DNA of 64,000 bases. Source: Sporosarcina sp. Te-1 (GTDB lineage Bacteria > Bacillota > Bacilli > Bacillales_A > Planococcaceae). The position numbers and the translations under genes are program-made. The DNA is taken from assembly GCF_017498505.1 (NCBI RefSeq), contig NZ_CP071798.1, forward strand, positions 1,550,001-1,614,000. The letters run 5' to 3'. Below, piece by piece: positions 47,784-55,669 of this stretch (within the stretch, counting starts at the first letter, position 1; every line of letters begins with the position of its first letter). The notes under the pieces were generated by a model. That model did not search any database. It worked only from the letters and a program-made list of their open reading frames with translations, and was not told the origin of the DNA.

Positions 47784-47815
47784 GCATGAGAGATACTCGT
47801 CTCTCATGCTTTTTT
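47784..47815 (+). terminator. Terminator of the GFPG-repeat gene
   Basis: GCATGAGAGA (47784-47793) pairs with TCTCTCATGC (47800-47809), followed by TTTTTT. Confidence 0.95.
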
Positions 47816-47881
47816 GTGATTTTAAGTGTCAGGATTAATATACATAACCATTACTTCAATTCCTATGTTTGTTCAAGGTAT

Positions 47882-48030
47882 GATACGAGTGCTTTGATGC
47901 CACTTACGAGCTCTCTTCCGGCGGATACGAGCGATTCGCTGCAGCTTATGAGCTCTCCGCCGGCAGATACGAGCACTTCGATACTACTTACGAGCTCTCC
48001 GCCGGCAGATACGAGCGGTTATGGTGTTTA
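47882..48030. repeat. Three and a half tandem copies of a 42-bp GC-rich intergenic repeat
   Basis: Units start at 47882, 47924 and 47966 with a partial one at 48008. Each opens with GATACGAG, has a variable middle, then TTAYGAGCTCTCCGCCGGC. The 42-base period keeps a plus-strand frame open (DTS...SSPPA), but no start or ribosome site supports a protein. The stretch is richer in GC than its AT-rich surroundings. Confidence 0.85.
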
Positions 48031-48147
48031 TATGAGCTATTAGGGAACTAAACGTTTCTTTATCCCGTCGACATAGTAGAAATGAAATCTTTTTCACAAT
48101 CACTTACGGCTTTGAAAATACTAAATTCATTTGAAAAGGAGTATTTC

Positions 48148-48579
48148 ATGTACCGACTTTTATTTATGGTGATAGTCTCATTCGTCTTGTTAGCAGGTTG
48201 TCAAAGCACTCCTGAAATCCCTACATCCGCTACTCCTGAAGAAGCATTGGAACAACTTTAGGAACAAGAGAATTTTGCGAAGGTCGTTGAGATTTATGGA
48301 ACCGCTGAGATTAGTGATAATCGGGTTATTAGTGCTTATAAAGGTGTGATGGAAGGCAAAGAAGAGGTATTTGTGGCAAACATAAAAAAGCAGCTTGATG
48401 GATGGATCGTAACAGATGCCATTGGGATTGGAAGGCCTTCTGAGGAACACCTGGATCGGAGTGCTGCCACTGAGAAATTTATGGCCGGGTTTGTCGAAGA
48501 GAATGCTGTGGTGAATGAAGAGTGGAAGATTATAGAGATGGATGGAGAGGAGTATAGGATTTGGGTTGAGGTATATTAG
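48148..48579 (+). pseudogene. Small lipoprotein gene interrupted by an in-frame amber codon
   Basis: ATG 48148 (behind AAAAGGAG) opens a lipoprotein signal peptide, MYRLLFMVIVSFVLLAGCQS with lipobox LAGC, then STPEIPTSATPEEALEQL. TAG at 48259 (codon 38) interrupts; the same frame continues EQENFAKVVEIYGTAEISDN and ends WVEVY at 48579. The full product would be about 143 residues. A CAG-to-TAG change or similar is the simplest cause. Downstream codons still look constrained, so the mutation seems recent or the codon is read through. Family not recognised. Confidence 0.75.
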
Positions 48580-48643
48580 TTCATGATTCATGATTCCTTA
48601 CATCTCAGAAAACGAAGGCATCATAAATCCAATGATTACAAAT

Positions 48644-48690
48644 AAAATCCCCCTATTAGAAGACGATCCGTCTCTAATAAGGGGGTTTTG
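48644..48690. terminator. Bidirectional terminator
   Basis: AAAATCCCCCTATTAGA (48644-48660) pairs with TCTAATAAGGGGGTTTT (48673-48689). It closes the lipoprotein unit and the convergent peptidase operon. Confidence 0.93.
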
Positions 48691-48720
48691 TATAAATCAT
48701 CAAATTGCTCTTCAAGTCCA

Positions 48721-50814
48721 CTACAAGAGAATAGGCATTTCAATATGCGTCGGATATTCCTTCGTGTGATAAACTCTTTGAATCGCGATTTCAGTTTCCG
48801 TATCTGTAGCGGGGTCATGACCTGTATTGTGATTCGGGAAAATAAATTGATCTGCACTCGAAGTGATCGTGAAGCGAATGCGGTGACCTTTTTTAAACGT
48901 ATGAGCAAGTTTGGCTGTTCGAATTGTATACTCTTCCACTTTACCCGGTTCCAGCAATTCTTCATGATCAAAGCCATTTCGATATCGCGCCCGCAATACG
49001 CCATCTGTCAGTTTAATGGAGCGCCCACTGGCATCCACATCTGTCAATCGGACAATCCAATCCGTATCCCTCGCAGAACTCCATGCAAACAATTTTACAA
49101 CGAGATCCCCTACTACCGTAACGGGTTCTAAAAGTGGATCTGAACTGTAAACGAGCACATCATCTCGTTTTTCCACCTCTTGATAATCAGCTGGAACACC
49201 TATTTCGTTTTCCGAAATATCAATTAGATGAGGGGCTGGATTATTTGGGTCATAGACATATTCCACATAGTCACCCTGTACTTTTTGACTCGAGACAAGC
49301 GTTCCATTCTCATGAGAAACAGTTGCTTGCCCATCACCCGCTACATATAGTTTTGTCCATTCCACTTCTTTCGGCGGCCAACTACTTGCATGGGTCCATT
49401 TGTTTTCACCGGTTATATAGTATTCCACCGCTTGATCATCTAATAGTTGAAGCTCTTTACCTTTTAGCTTGCAATCAAACCATTGTTGAAAACGATAATC
49501 CAAATCGTAGCGGAGTGCATTATTACCAAGTGGAACGCCTTGAATGTCGCGAGTGGTATTGGCATCATGCATCCATGGGCCAAGGATCACTTTTTTATCC
49601 GCCGGTTTATAGTCCGATACAATTTCTAACGCCTCCGTCGTTCCCATGCCATTATCATCATACCAACCTGAAACAATCATTGCTGGTGCTTGGATGGATT
49701 TTTTATGTAGCGACCAATTGACTTCTCCCCAAAAGTCATCTTCATGAGCATGTTCCATCCATTCATTCCAAAAAGGAATGTCCCTACCTAATGCTATTTT
49801 AGGAATGTCTTGTAACGGTCTAATTTTGACGACTTCATTCCAATCAGAACGAAGCATATTTTCGGGTTTAAATGTTTGTTCAGCCATTGCAAAGGCCCAC
49901 GCAAGCATCCCTGATACAAGTGCTCCGCCTTTACGTGGGATGTCAATAAACGCACTGCCTGCAGTTACTATGCTGATCAAAGCCTTCAAATGAGGATTTC
50001 CGCTTGCAGCTGCCGCCCATTGCACATAACCACCGTACGAAGCACCAATCATTCCAATATTTCCATCACACCAGCTGTTGGAGGCAATCCAATTCAGACT
50101 GTCATCGCCATCCTCCAGTTCTTTAGACATAGGCAGCCATTTCCCTTCGGAATCCTGACGCCCGCGCGTATCTTGGATGACCACTCCGTATCCCCTTTGG
50201 ATAAAATGAGTGTACATTTTCTCATACATCAGTTTGCCATATGGCGTCCGAATGAAAATGGCCGGCACCGCATCATCTGCTCCTTCAGGGAGCCACACAT
50301 CTGTGGCAAGATGAATCCCATCCCGCATTTTCACACGGAAACTTCCTATGTGTTTGACACCGTATTGGGCAGGTGACACATCTCTTTTCCATTGGTCAAC
50401 GGGGGTAAAGGCTTCATATCCCGCTTTCACTAGTACGTGACAGTTTTCTCGAGTTGGCGCGATAAAGGCAACGGGTTCTTGATCTATCATCAATATATCG
50501 AGTGGGAATTTCTGTTCACGTTGTACCCATAAATCTTGTTCTCCTTCATGTCTTTGATAGAGAAAACCATTTGACAGACGAACTTCCTGTACATCAGTTG
50601 TCAGCTTTTCTTGGAACTCAGCTAATTGATTAAAAACGATGATAGGGTTGATGTGATAAAAACTGTGCAACCTTATGGCATCTTCCTCGTTTAAAACTCG
50701 TTTTTCATTCCAGTTATTTCGGTTCACATCCCGCTCGCTTATATAAATGAGGTCATCTTTCCATTCAATGGTTGCGTCATGAATGCCTGAGCGGTATAAA
50801 TGGTAGATTGTCAT
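48721..50814 (-). CDS. S15-family hydrolase (X-Pro dipeptidyl-peptidase/CocE-NonD type) with N-terminal extension
   Basis: A 697-residue protein. The catalytic alpha/beta-hydrolase domain starts near residue 155 (FRVKMRDGIHLATDVWLPEG), with nucleophile Ser259 in IGMIGASYGGYVQ. A C-terminal jelly-roll domain ends the protein (VVGDLVVKLFAWSSARDTDW). About 150 N-terminal residues precede it and match nothing I recognise. ATG 50814 follows AAGGAGGAAGAGATT; the longer open frame to 50952 lacks support. Last gene of a three-gene operon with a DUF819 transporter and a dipeptide epimerase-like enzyme, which suggests a peptidase rather than an esterase. There is no signal peptide, so it is cytoplasmic. 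Confidence 0.85.
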   Translation of the reverse strand: MTIYHLYRSGIHDATIEWKDDLIYISERDVNRNNWNEKRVLNEEDAIRLHSFYHINPIIVFNQLAEFQEKLTTDVQEVRLSNGFLYQRHEGEQDLWVQREQKFPLDILMIDQEPVAFIAPTRENCHVLVKAGYEAFTPVDQWKRDVSPAQYGVKHIGSFRVKMRDGIHLATDVWLPEGADDAVPAIFIRTPYGKLMYEKMYTHFIQRGYGVVIQDTRGRQDSEGKWLPMSKELEDGDDSLNWIASNSWCDGNIGMIGASYGGYVQWAAAASGNPHLKALISIVTAGSAFIDIPRKGGALVSGMLAWAFAMAEQTFKPENMLRSDWNEVVKIRPLQDIPKIALGRDIPFWNEWMEHAHEDDFWGEVNWSLHKKSIQAPAMIVSGWYDDNGMGTTEALEIVSDYKPADKKVILGPWMHDANTTRDIQGVPLGNNALRYDLDYRFQQWFDCKLKGKELQLLDDQAVEYYITGENKWTHASSWPPKEVEWTKLYVAGDGQATVSHENGTLVSSQKVQGDYVEYVYDPNNPAPHLIDISENEIGVPADYQEVEKRDDVLVYSSDPLLEPVTVVGDLVVKLFAWSSARDTDWIVRLTDVDASGRSIKLTDGVLRARYRNGFDHEELLEPGKVEEYTIRTAKLAHTFKKGHRIRFTITSSADQFIFPNHNTGHDPATDTETEIAIQRVYHTKEYPTHIEMPILL

Positions 50815-50840
50815 AATCTCTTCCTCCTTAACTATGTACC

Positions 50841-52019
50841 TTACCCGCCAATGATATACTTGATCAAATAGGCAACTCCGAATCCAAGATAATTCCCCAT
50901 CACCATTCCGATGACACCTAGGACAATGGCAAGGCTGACTAGGTTTTTCCAATTCGCAGAGGCTGCAACTAAAGCAGAAGTAGAACCATCTGCAATGGAG
51001 GCAATAATACCGATGACAACGTATTGATATTCAATCTTTAAAAGACGACATAGCAGTGCATGTACTGTTAAAGAAAGAATAATGACAACGAAACAGAACA
51101 ACGCAATCGCCAGTGTGGAGCCGACAAATGCTTTGATATTGACCATGTAGCCAATTGTAGTTAAGAAGAAGAGGGCAACGTATAAGCCTAAGTCCATATT
51201 CCCCTTTATTTTTTTAACAGGTCCAAACTGCGCAACTATGATTGCAATCGTTGTAATTAATAAAATTCGAGCTGCACCTTGAAAGGATTCCGGCATAAAG
51301 CCTGCCAAGTAAGAAGCCAGTGCCGTAATTCCGAATGCGATAGCAAAGCTCCAGGCAATGTCGGTAATACTCCACTTTTTCTCCTGTAAAAAGGGATCCT
51401 CGTCTAGTTCTCCATGCTTCCCTTCTAACTCTTCGTTCGAAAGAGAAAATGGCCATACCTTCTGAAACCATTTGGACTGTGAAGCAAACCTAGGAAAAGC
51501 GAACATCGCTATTAATGTAGGAACACCAATGACATAATCGGCTGCATTCGCTGCCGCAAAAGTTGTTGGAAGAGCACCTAGTCCATAACCGATGGCAGTT
51601 AAGTTGGCGCTGCCTCCCGTATATGTACCAACAAACATTCCAGCAACTTTCCATCCTTCTTCTATCATCGGAGCGAAAATGATACCCGCAACCACTGTTA
51701 CTGCACTAACGGTTAGACCCGCTAAAGCGATCGAGACAATTGGTTTCTTCGACAATTTAAGCATCGCTTTTATATCGACACTTAACAGCATCATGGCAAT
51801 GGAGAGCGGAATCGCATACTGAGCAACAACACCATAGACTTCCGCGCTAAAAGGAACCACTTTCAAGTTGGCTAAGATTACGCTTATCACTATGGCCAAT
51901 AGAGCGGGACCTAACATTTTAAATCCTCTAAATCGTTGTAAGAAAAGGGCCAAGGCAATCGTTATCGCCATAATCGCCAACAAACTTCCTGTGCTTGTAA
52001 ATAATGCATCCATCTTCAT
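50841..52019 (-). CDS. DUF819-family membrane transporter
   Basis: A 392-residue polytopic protein of the DUF819 (YjcL-like) family with about ten helices. The conserved GTYTGGSANLTAIGYGLG segment lies at about residues 130-150 and a related segment (GIIASIADGSTSALVAAS) in the second half suggests an internal duplication. It is probably a transporter of small organic solutes. Its place between an epimerase and a peptidase suggests dipeptide uptake or export, which is inference. ATG 52019 follows GAGGGGGAA. Confidence 0.85.
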   Translation of the reverse strand: MKMDALFTSTGSLLAIMAITIALALFLQRFRGFKMLGPALLAIVISVILANLKVVPFSAEVYGVVAQYAIPLSIAMMLLSVDIKAMLKLSKKPIVSIALAGLTVSAVTVVAGIIFAPMIEEGWKVAGMFVGTYTGGSANLTAIGYGLGALPTTFAAANAADYVIGVPTLIAMFAFPRFASQSKWFQKVWPFSLSNEELEGKHGELDEDPFLQEKKWSITDIAWSFAIAFGITALASYLAGFMPESFQGAARILLITTIAIIVAQFGPVKKIKGNMDLGLYVALFFLTTIGYMVNIKAFVGSTLAIALFCFVVIILSLTVHALLCRLLKIEYQYVVIGIIASIADGSTSALVAASANWKNLVSLAIVLGVIGMVMGNYLGFGVAYLIKYIIGG

Positions 52020-52131
52020 TTCCCCCTCTTATTTCTATTCATCTATTTTCATTTGTATTGCTTCAAGAGGGTCTTTAAACTCTCCTTTCAAATCTAACGA
52101 AGTATCCCAAACGTAAATAGATTCTCAAGCT

Positions 52132-53196
52132 TTATAGTTCAAGTTCAATCCCCAAACCTGGTTTTTCCGGCAATGTCATGACACCATTATGAATGGATAT
52201 ACCGCCCTGAATCCCTGTGTCTTTGATATACAGAAAACTATCCAGATCCGCATCCAAAATATTTTTCTTGGCAGCAACGAGGCTTGCCCCAGCAGTAATA
52301 CCAATTTTACTTTCAAGCATACAGCCCACCATACATGTAAGACCTGCTGCTTCTGCGATATGGTTAATTTGTGCGGCTTTGTAAAGACCGGCCGACTTCA
52401 TTAATTTAATGTTCAGAATATCTGCGGCGTCCTGTTTTACAATTTTCAAAGCATCTTGAGGAGAATGGACACTTTCATCAGCCATGATGGGAGTCATTAC
52501 TTTATTGCGTATATACGCATGCCCTTCAATGTTCCAATAAGGAAGTGGTTGTTCCACAGCTTCGATACGAAGAGGTTCCATCGCATTTAATACGCGTATC
52601 GCTTCCGGCACGGTCCAGCCTTGATTGGCATCCATCCGAATCCGTATGCGGTCGCCAACCGCTTCACGAATCAATTGCATTGCCTCAATATCCTGTTCGG
52701 CATTTACCCCCGCCTTCACCTTCAATATCGAAAAGCCGCTATCTACTCGTTCTTTTGCTTCTTTTGCCATGATCTCTGGTGTATCGATTCCAATTGTGAC
52801 ATCTGTCATAAAGGAGTTACTGTGCCCACCTAATAGTTGATACAGCGGAGCATTCATTTTTTTGCCCATAAGATCGTGAAGGGCAATATCGAAAGCTGCT
52901 TTGGTTGCTGTGTTGCCAACAATCGTTTTATCCATTATGGTATGTATTTTTTCAATTTGCAGCGGGTTTTCTCCAATAAGCAAGTCTTTAAATTGTTTAG
53001 CTAGCTTTATAGAGGTTTCCAGTGTTTCCCCCGTCACGAACTCAAACGGTGATCCTTCCCCGATGCCGGTGATGCCTTCATCTGTTTCAATTTGAACAAG
53101 CAACGTTTCGACGTGCTCTATGGTCCCAAGCGCAACAGTTAAAGGTTTGAGCAATTCCAGCTTTAGTGTTTCAATCTTGATATTTGTAATTTTCAT
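52132..53196 (-). CDS. Enolase-superfamily dipeptide (L-Ala-D/L-Glu type) epimerase
   Basis: A 354-residue enzyme of the muconate-lactonizing subgroup. Catalytic Lys pair in the ILKVKAG segment and NIKLMKSAGLYKA, metal ligands in RMDANQG (Asp), AVEQPL (Glu) and MADESVHS (Asp). The form is typical of dipeptide epimerases that racemise the second residue of Ala-Glu or similar peptides from murein turnover. First gene of the operon, 112 bases ahead of the DUF819 transporter. The specificity loop (SPFEFVTGETLETS) cannot be read to a substrate. Confidence 0.88.
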   Translation of the reverse strand: MKITNIKIETLKLELLKPLTVALGTIEHVETLLVQIETDEGITGIGEGSPFEFVTGETLETSIKLAKQFKDLLIGENPLQIEKIHTIMDKTIVGNTATKAAFDIALHDLMGKKMNAPLYQLLGGHSNSFMTDVTIGIDTPEIMAKEAKERVDSGFSILKVKAGVNAEQDIEAMQLIREAVGDRIRIRMDANQGWTVPEAIRVLNAMEPLRIEAVEQPLPYWNIEGHAYIRNKVMTPIMADESVHSPQDALKIVKQDAADILNIKLMKSAGLYKAAQINHIAEAAGLTCMVGCMLESKIGITAGASLVAAKKNILDADLDSFLYIKDTGIQGGISIHNGVMTLPEKPGLGIELEL

Positions 53197-53232
53197 TACG
53201 ATATACCCCTCCTGTAAAAATTAAGATATTAT

Positions 53233-53244
53233 ATACTATAGTAT
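53233..53244. promoter_or_regulatory. Perfect 12-bp palindrome in the epimerase operon promoter region
   Basis: ATACTATAGTAT, with TATAAT-like sequence adjoining on the minus strand. It could be a GntR- or MarR-type operator, or chance in AT-rich DNA. Confidence 0.35.
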
Positions 53245-53514
53245 CCATTCAGAATATTAAAGATTCATGACTAGTATGTCAATGCTACTTATCCGCTCTA
53301 CTAAAAATAATTAAAAGCTACTACAAGACAGGGTGCATTTGATTATAAAGGAAAACTCATTATAATTTTTGAGTTTCTTTCACGAATAAGGCTTATAAAC
53401 TGCTGCTTCAATATTTACCTTACCTTGGAAATTGAACTTCTTATATTAAGCTCAAAAAACAGACTTTGCCGATTTATAAAACTTCTAAAAGTGTGAAGTG
53501 TAGAGATAAAATGT

Positions 53515-53540
53515 GTCTAGAATAATAAATGATCGGGTAA
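53515..53540 (+). promoter_or_regulatory. Candidate sigma-B promoter
   Basis: GTCTAG (53515-53520), 14 bases, GGGTAA (53535-53540), close to the general-stress consensus GTTTAA-N12-14-GGGTAT. It lies 38 bases ahead of a general stress protein gene, which fits. Confidence 0.65.
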
Positions 53541-53577
53541 AGAATACACAGTCCCAGCGAACAGGAGGTAGGTATTA

Positions 53578-54015
53578 ATGAAGAATCATGTTTTCGGCGT
53601 ATACGAAAATGAACAACAAGCAGCTGAAGCTGTTGCAGAATTAAAGAGTAAAGGCTATACAACGGAGGAAATTTCAGTTGTTGGGAAACATATAAAAGAA
53701 CTATCCGCCATCACACAGGAAGTCAAACCCTCCACTACGGATGGAGCGATCGCAGGAGCCGCAACTGGCGGCGCCATTGGCATAGCGGGGTTGTTAGTAG
53801 GATTATCCACTGTACTGGTTCCGGGATTTGGCGCTGTGCTGGCTGCCGGTCCTATCCTTACCACTATTGGAGGAGCAGTCGTTGGAGCCAATACGCAAGC
53901 TGGCGGATTAAAGCATGCTCTGATGGAAGTTGGTGTTCCGGATGATGAAGCGGAACGCTATTCTAGTGACGTTGAAGATGGGAAAATTCTTGTCTTAGTT
54001 CATTCTAGAAAATGA
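53578..54015 (+). CDS. General stress protein, GSP17M/YflT-like domain with Gly-rich hydrophobic core
   Basis: A 145-residue protein. The N-terminal ferredoxin-like part (HVFGVYENEQQAAEAVAELKSKGYTTEEISVVGK) is the general-stress-protein-17M domain. A Gly/Ala-rich hydrophobic stretch (residues about 62-110) probably forms a membrane-associated hairpin, and the C-terminal part repeats the fold (VGVPDDEAERYSSDVEDGKILVLVHS). It has an ACAGGAGGTAGG ribosome site and sits behind a sigma-B-like promoter. Molecular role unknown. Confidence 0.85.
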   Translation: MKNHVFGVYENEQQAAEAVAELKSKGYTTEEISVVGKHIKELSAITQEVKPSTTDGAIAGAATGGAIGIAGLLVGLSTVLVPGFGAVLAAGPILTTIGGAVVGANTQAGGLKHALMEVGVPDDEAERYSSDVEDGKILVLVHSRK

Positions 54016-54055
54016 GGGCGGAGAGTTGTACGAGTGGCTCGACTGAATCTATACA

Positions 54056-54170
54056 AAAAAGACCGAGTGTGCTAACACTCAGTAATTGATAACCTAAAAG
54101 ATAGAGTTTATTATAAAGCAATTGGCTGGTTTGGAGGCGGTAAGGAACCGGACTCATACCAGCCAGTTTC
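54056..54170. terminator. Two hairpins between convergent genes
   Basis: GAGTGT/ACACTC (about 54065-54080) is followed on the minus strand by GGTCTTTTTT, and GGCTGGT/ACCAGCC (about 54124-54166) is larger with an internal GC-rich loop. Together they should stop both converging transcripts; which one acts for which strand is unclear. Confidence 0.55.
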
Positions 54171-54201
54171 TATTTGATCCAATTGGTATGGCCACCATTG
54201 A

Positions 54202-54834
54202 TCAATACCCGTTAAAGCTGACGAATTCTCCGACGGGTTTACGATAACCACGTGATCGAACTTTATCAACACTTTTCCCAATTGTTATCATCATAATCGG
54301 TTCTAAATGGTGAGGAATATTAAATTCTTCTCTTAATTCCTTTACATTGTGAACATGCATCGGACAAGTATCAAATCCATAATGCTTTGCGCTTAACATA
54401 AACAGCATGGCATGGAGACCCACATTTCGAGCTAACTCCATATCCAATTCACTTGGATTCGCTTTTAACCCCTCACTATATCTATTTATTGTTTCGACGA
54501 TCATCTCATATTCTAGTTCATCCATCATTTTTAACATTTTCATCGGCCCGTAAATTTTTTCTACTTCGGACATCTCAATACTATTCTTATTTCCCATGAC
54601 GAGGATCACAGCACTTGCTGTATGTATTTTATATTGGTTATGGCTTAATTCTTTCACACGTTCTTTTTTCTCTTTGTCTGTTATGACTAGATACTCAGCA
54701 AATTGTAGGTTATATGCACTGGGTGCCGTTTTTGTTAATTCAAATATGTTTTTAAAATCTTCTTCTGTCATTTTTTCATCTTCAATAAAATTAACCGCGG
54801 AATGTCGGTCTTTTACTAGGTTTTCAAAGCTCAT
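54202..54834 (-). CDS. Nitroreductase-family protein (MhqN-like)
   Basis: A 210-residue FMN-dependent NAD(P)H nitroreductase-type enzyme: FMN-binding RHSAVNF at the N-terminus, KTAPSAYNLQFAEYLVI and the C-terminal RGYRKPVGEFVSFNGY. It resembles MhqN of B. subtilis, which responds to quinone and catechol stress, fitting the neighbouring MhqR-like cluster. ATG 54834 follows GGGGAG; a longer frame to 54963 is not supported. A different 16-bp palindrome sits in its promoter region. Confidence 0.88.
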   Translation of the reverse strand: MSFENLVKDRHSAVNFIEDEKMTEEDFKNIFELTKTAPSAYNLQFAEYLVITDKEKKERVKELSHNQYKIHTASAVILVMGNKNSIEMSEVEKIYGPMKMLKMMDELEYEMIVETINRYSEGLKANPSELDMELARNVGLHAMLFMLSAKHYGFDTCPMHVHNVKELREEFNIPHHLEPIMMITIGKSVDKVRSRGYRKPVGEFVSFNGY

Positions 54835-54855
54835 GTTTATGCTCCCCATTTCTAT

Positions 54856-54871
54856 TATCAGTCTACTGATA
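54856..54871. promoter_or_regulatory. Perfect inverted repeat upstream of the nitroreductase gene
   Basis: TATCAGT-CT-ACTGATA, 22 bases before the start codon. It is unlike the MhqR-type boxes nearby, so a different repressor may act here. Confidence 0.5.
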
Positions 54872-55002
54872 TTTATATTTTTAGTTATCCTCGAAATGTG
54901 ATGATGCCCAGCGATTTTTCCATTTTCATCACCTGACGTATAACTACTGAGCACATCCTTCAATTAACCTTGATAGCGATTTGCTCAACCTTCATACTTT
55001 TT

Positions 55003-55041
55003 ATAAACAACATGCACATGAAACATCATGCACATGTTGTC
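55003..55041 (-). terminator. Terminator after the FMN reductase gene
   Basis: ACAACATG and CATGTTGT flank an inner GCATGA/TCATGTGC hairpin, followed by TTATAAAAAG on the minus strand. The T run is weak. Confidence 0.5.
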
Positions 55042-55059
55042 TAAATGAACAATTTCTAA

Positions 55060-55653
55060 TTAGCGGATGGTTTTCAATGCGGTTGCCCAAGGTATGACTT
55101 GATCTAGCATTTGATTGACTGAATCGGCTTGGACTTCTTTCGGCTTAAAGTCTGTACCGTTCTCAAAGTCGGTAAATAGTGATAATGCAGGATGTACTCG
55201 TACGTCCGCTACTAGTAATTCACCTAAAATACCACGTAAATGCTCTGCTGCACGGGCACCGCCTACGGATCCGTATGATACGATACCAGCCGCTTTGTTG
55301 TTCCATTCCTCACGCAGGTAGTCCAATGCATTTTTAAGTGCGCCTGTAATGGAGTGGTTGTATTCTTGAACAATAAATACGAAACCGTCTTGTTTTGCGA
55401 CAGCTTCCGACCAAGCGGCTGCTTTAGAAGCATCTCCACCCGGTTCACCTAAAAGCGGTAATTTATAATCTGCGATGTCAATAATGGTATAGTTGGCATC
55501 TCCACGTTTATCAGCGATTTCTTTTACCCAAGCACCGACCTGCGGGCTTACCCGTCCTTCACGAGTTGATCCTAAAATAATACCGATATTTAAATTTGTC
55601 ATAGCTGATTCCTCCTGTTTTTCATTTCCAAATAGTTTGTTTAAAAATCCCAT
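55060..55653 (-). CDS. NADPH-dependent FMN reductase / quinone reductase
   Basis: A 197-residue flavodoxin-like reductase: IGIILGSTREGRVSPQVGAWV binds the FMN phosphate, then VFIVQEYNHSITGALKNALD and the GSVGGARAAEHLRGIL segment. It probably reduces quinones or azo compounds by two electrons, avoiding radical formation. The start is uncertain. ATG 55653 gives an MGFLNKLFGNEKQEE extension seen on other stress proteins, whereas ATG 55602 has a perfect AGGAGG eight bases upstream. It lies 16 bases after the ring-cleaving dioxygenase gene, so the two are one operon under the MhqR-type box. Confidence 0.88.
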   Translation of the reverse strand: MGFLNKLFGNEKQEESAMTNLNIGIILGSTREGRVSPQVGAWVKEIADKRGDANYTIIDIADYKLPLLGEPGGDASKAAAWSEAVAKQDGFVFIVQEYNHSITGALKNALDYLREEWNNKAAGIVSYGSVGGARAAEHLRGILGELLVADVRVHPALSLFTDFENGTDFKPKEVQADSVNQMLDQVIPWATALKTIR

Positions 55654-55669
55654 TTTCCTTATTCACCTC

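Larger units (their letters stand above)
53197..53577. other. Divergent intergenic region with a palindrome and a sigma-B promoter
   Basis: About 380 AT-rich bases. It holds a perfect palindrome ATACTATAGTAT (53233-53244) 37 bases upstream of the epimerase gene and a candidate sigma-B promoter for the stress gene at 53515-53540. The middle (53260-53500) shows no gene. Confidence 0.55.

Noticed and set aside
47786..48043. 85-codon plus-strand frame with DTS...SSPPA repeats
   Set aside because: It is the read-through of a 42-bp DNA repeat, starts inside a terminator and has no ribosome site; kept as a repeat, not a gene.
44275..48579. Pyrrolysine or other amber recoding as an explanation for two TAG-interrupted genes
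   Set aside because: No pyl genes, no conserved TAG position in the families, and one site is simply a Trp codon changed to TAG; mutation is simpler.
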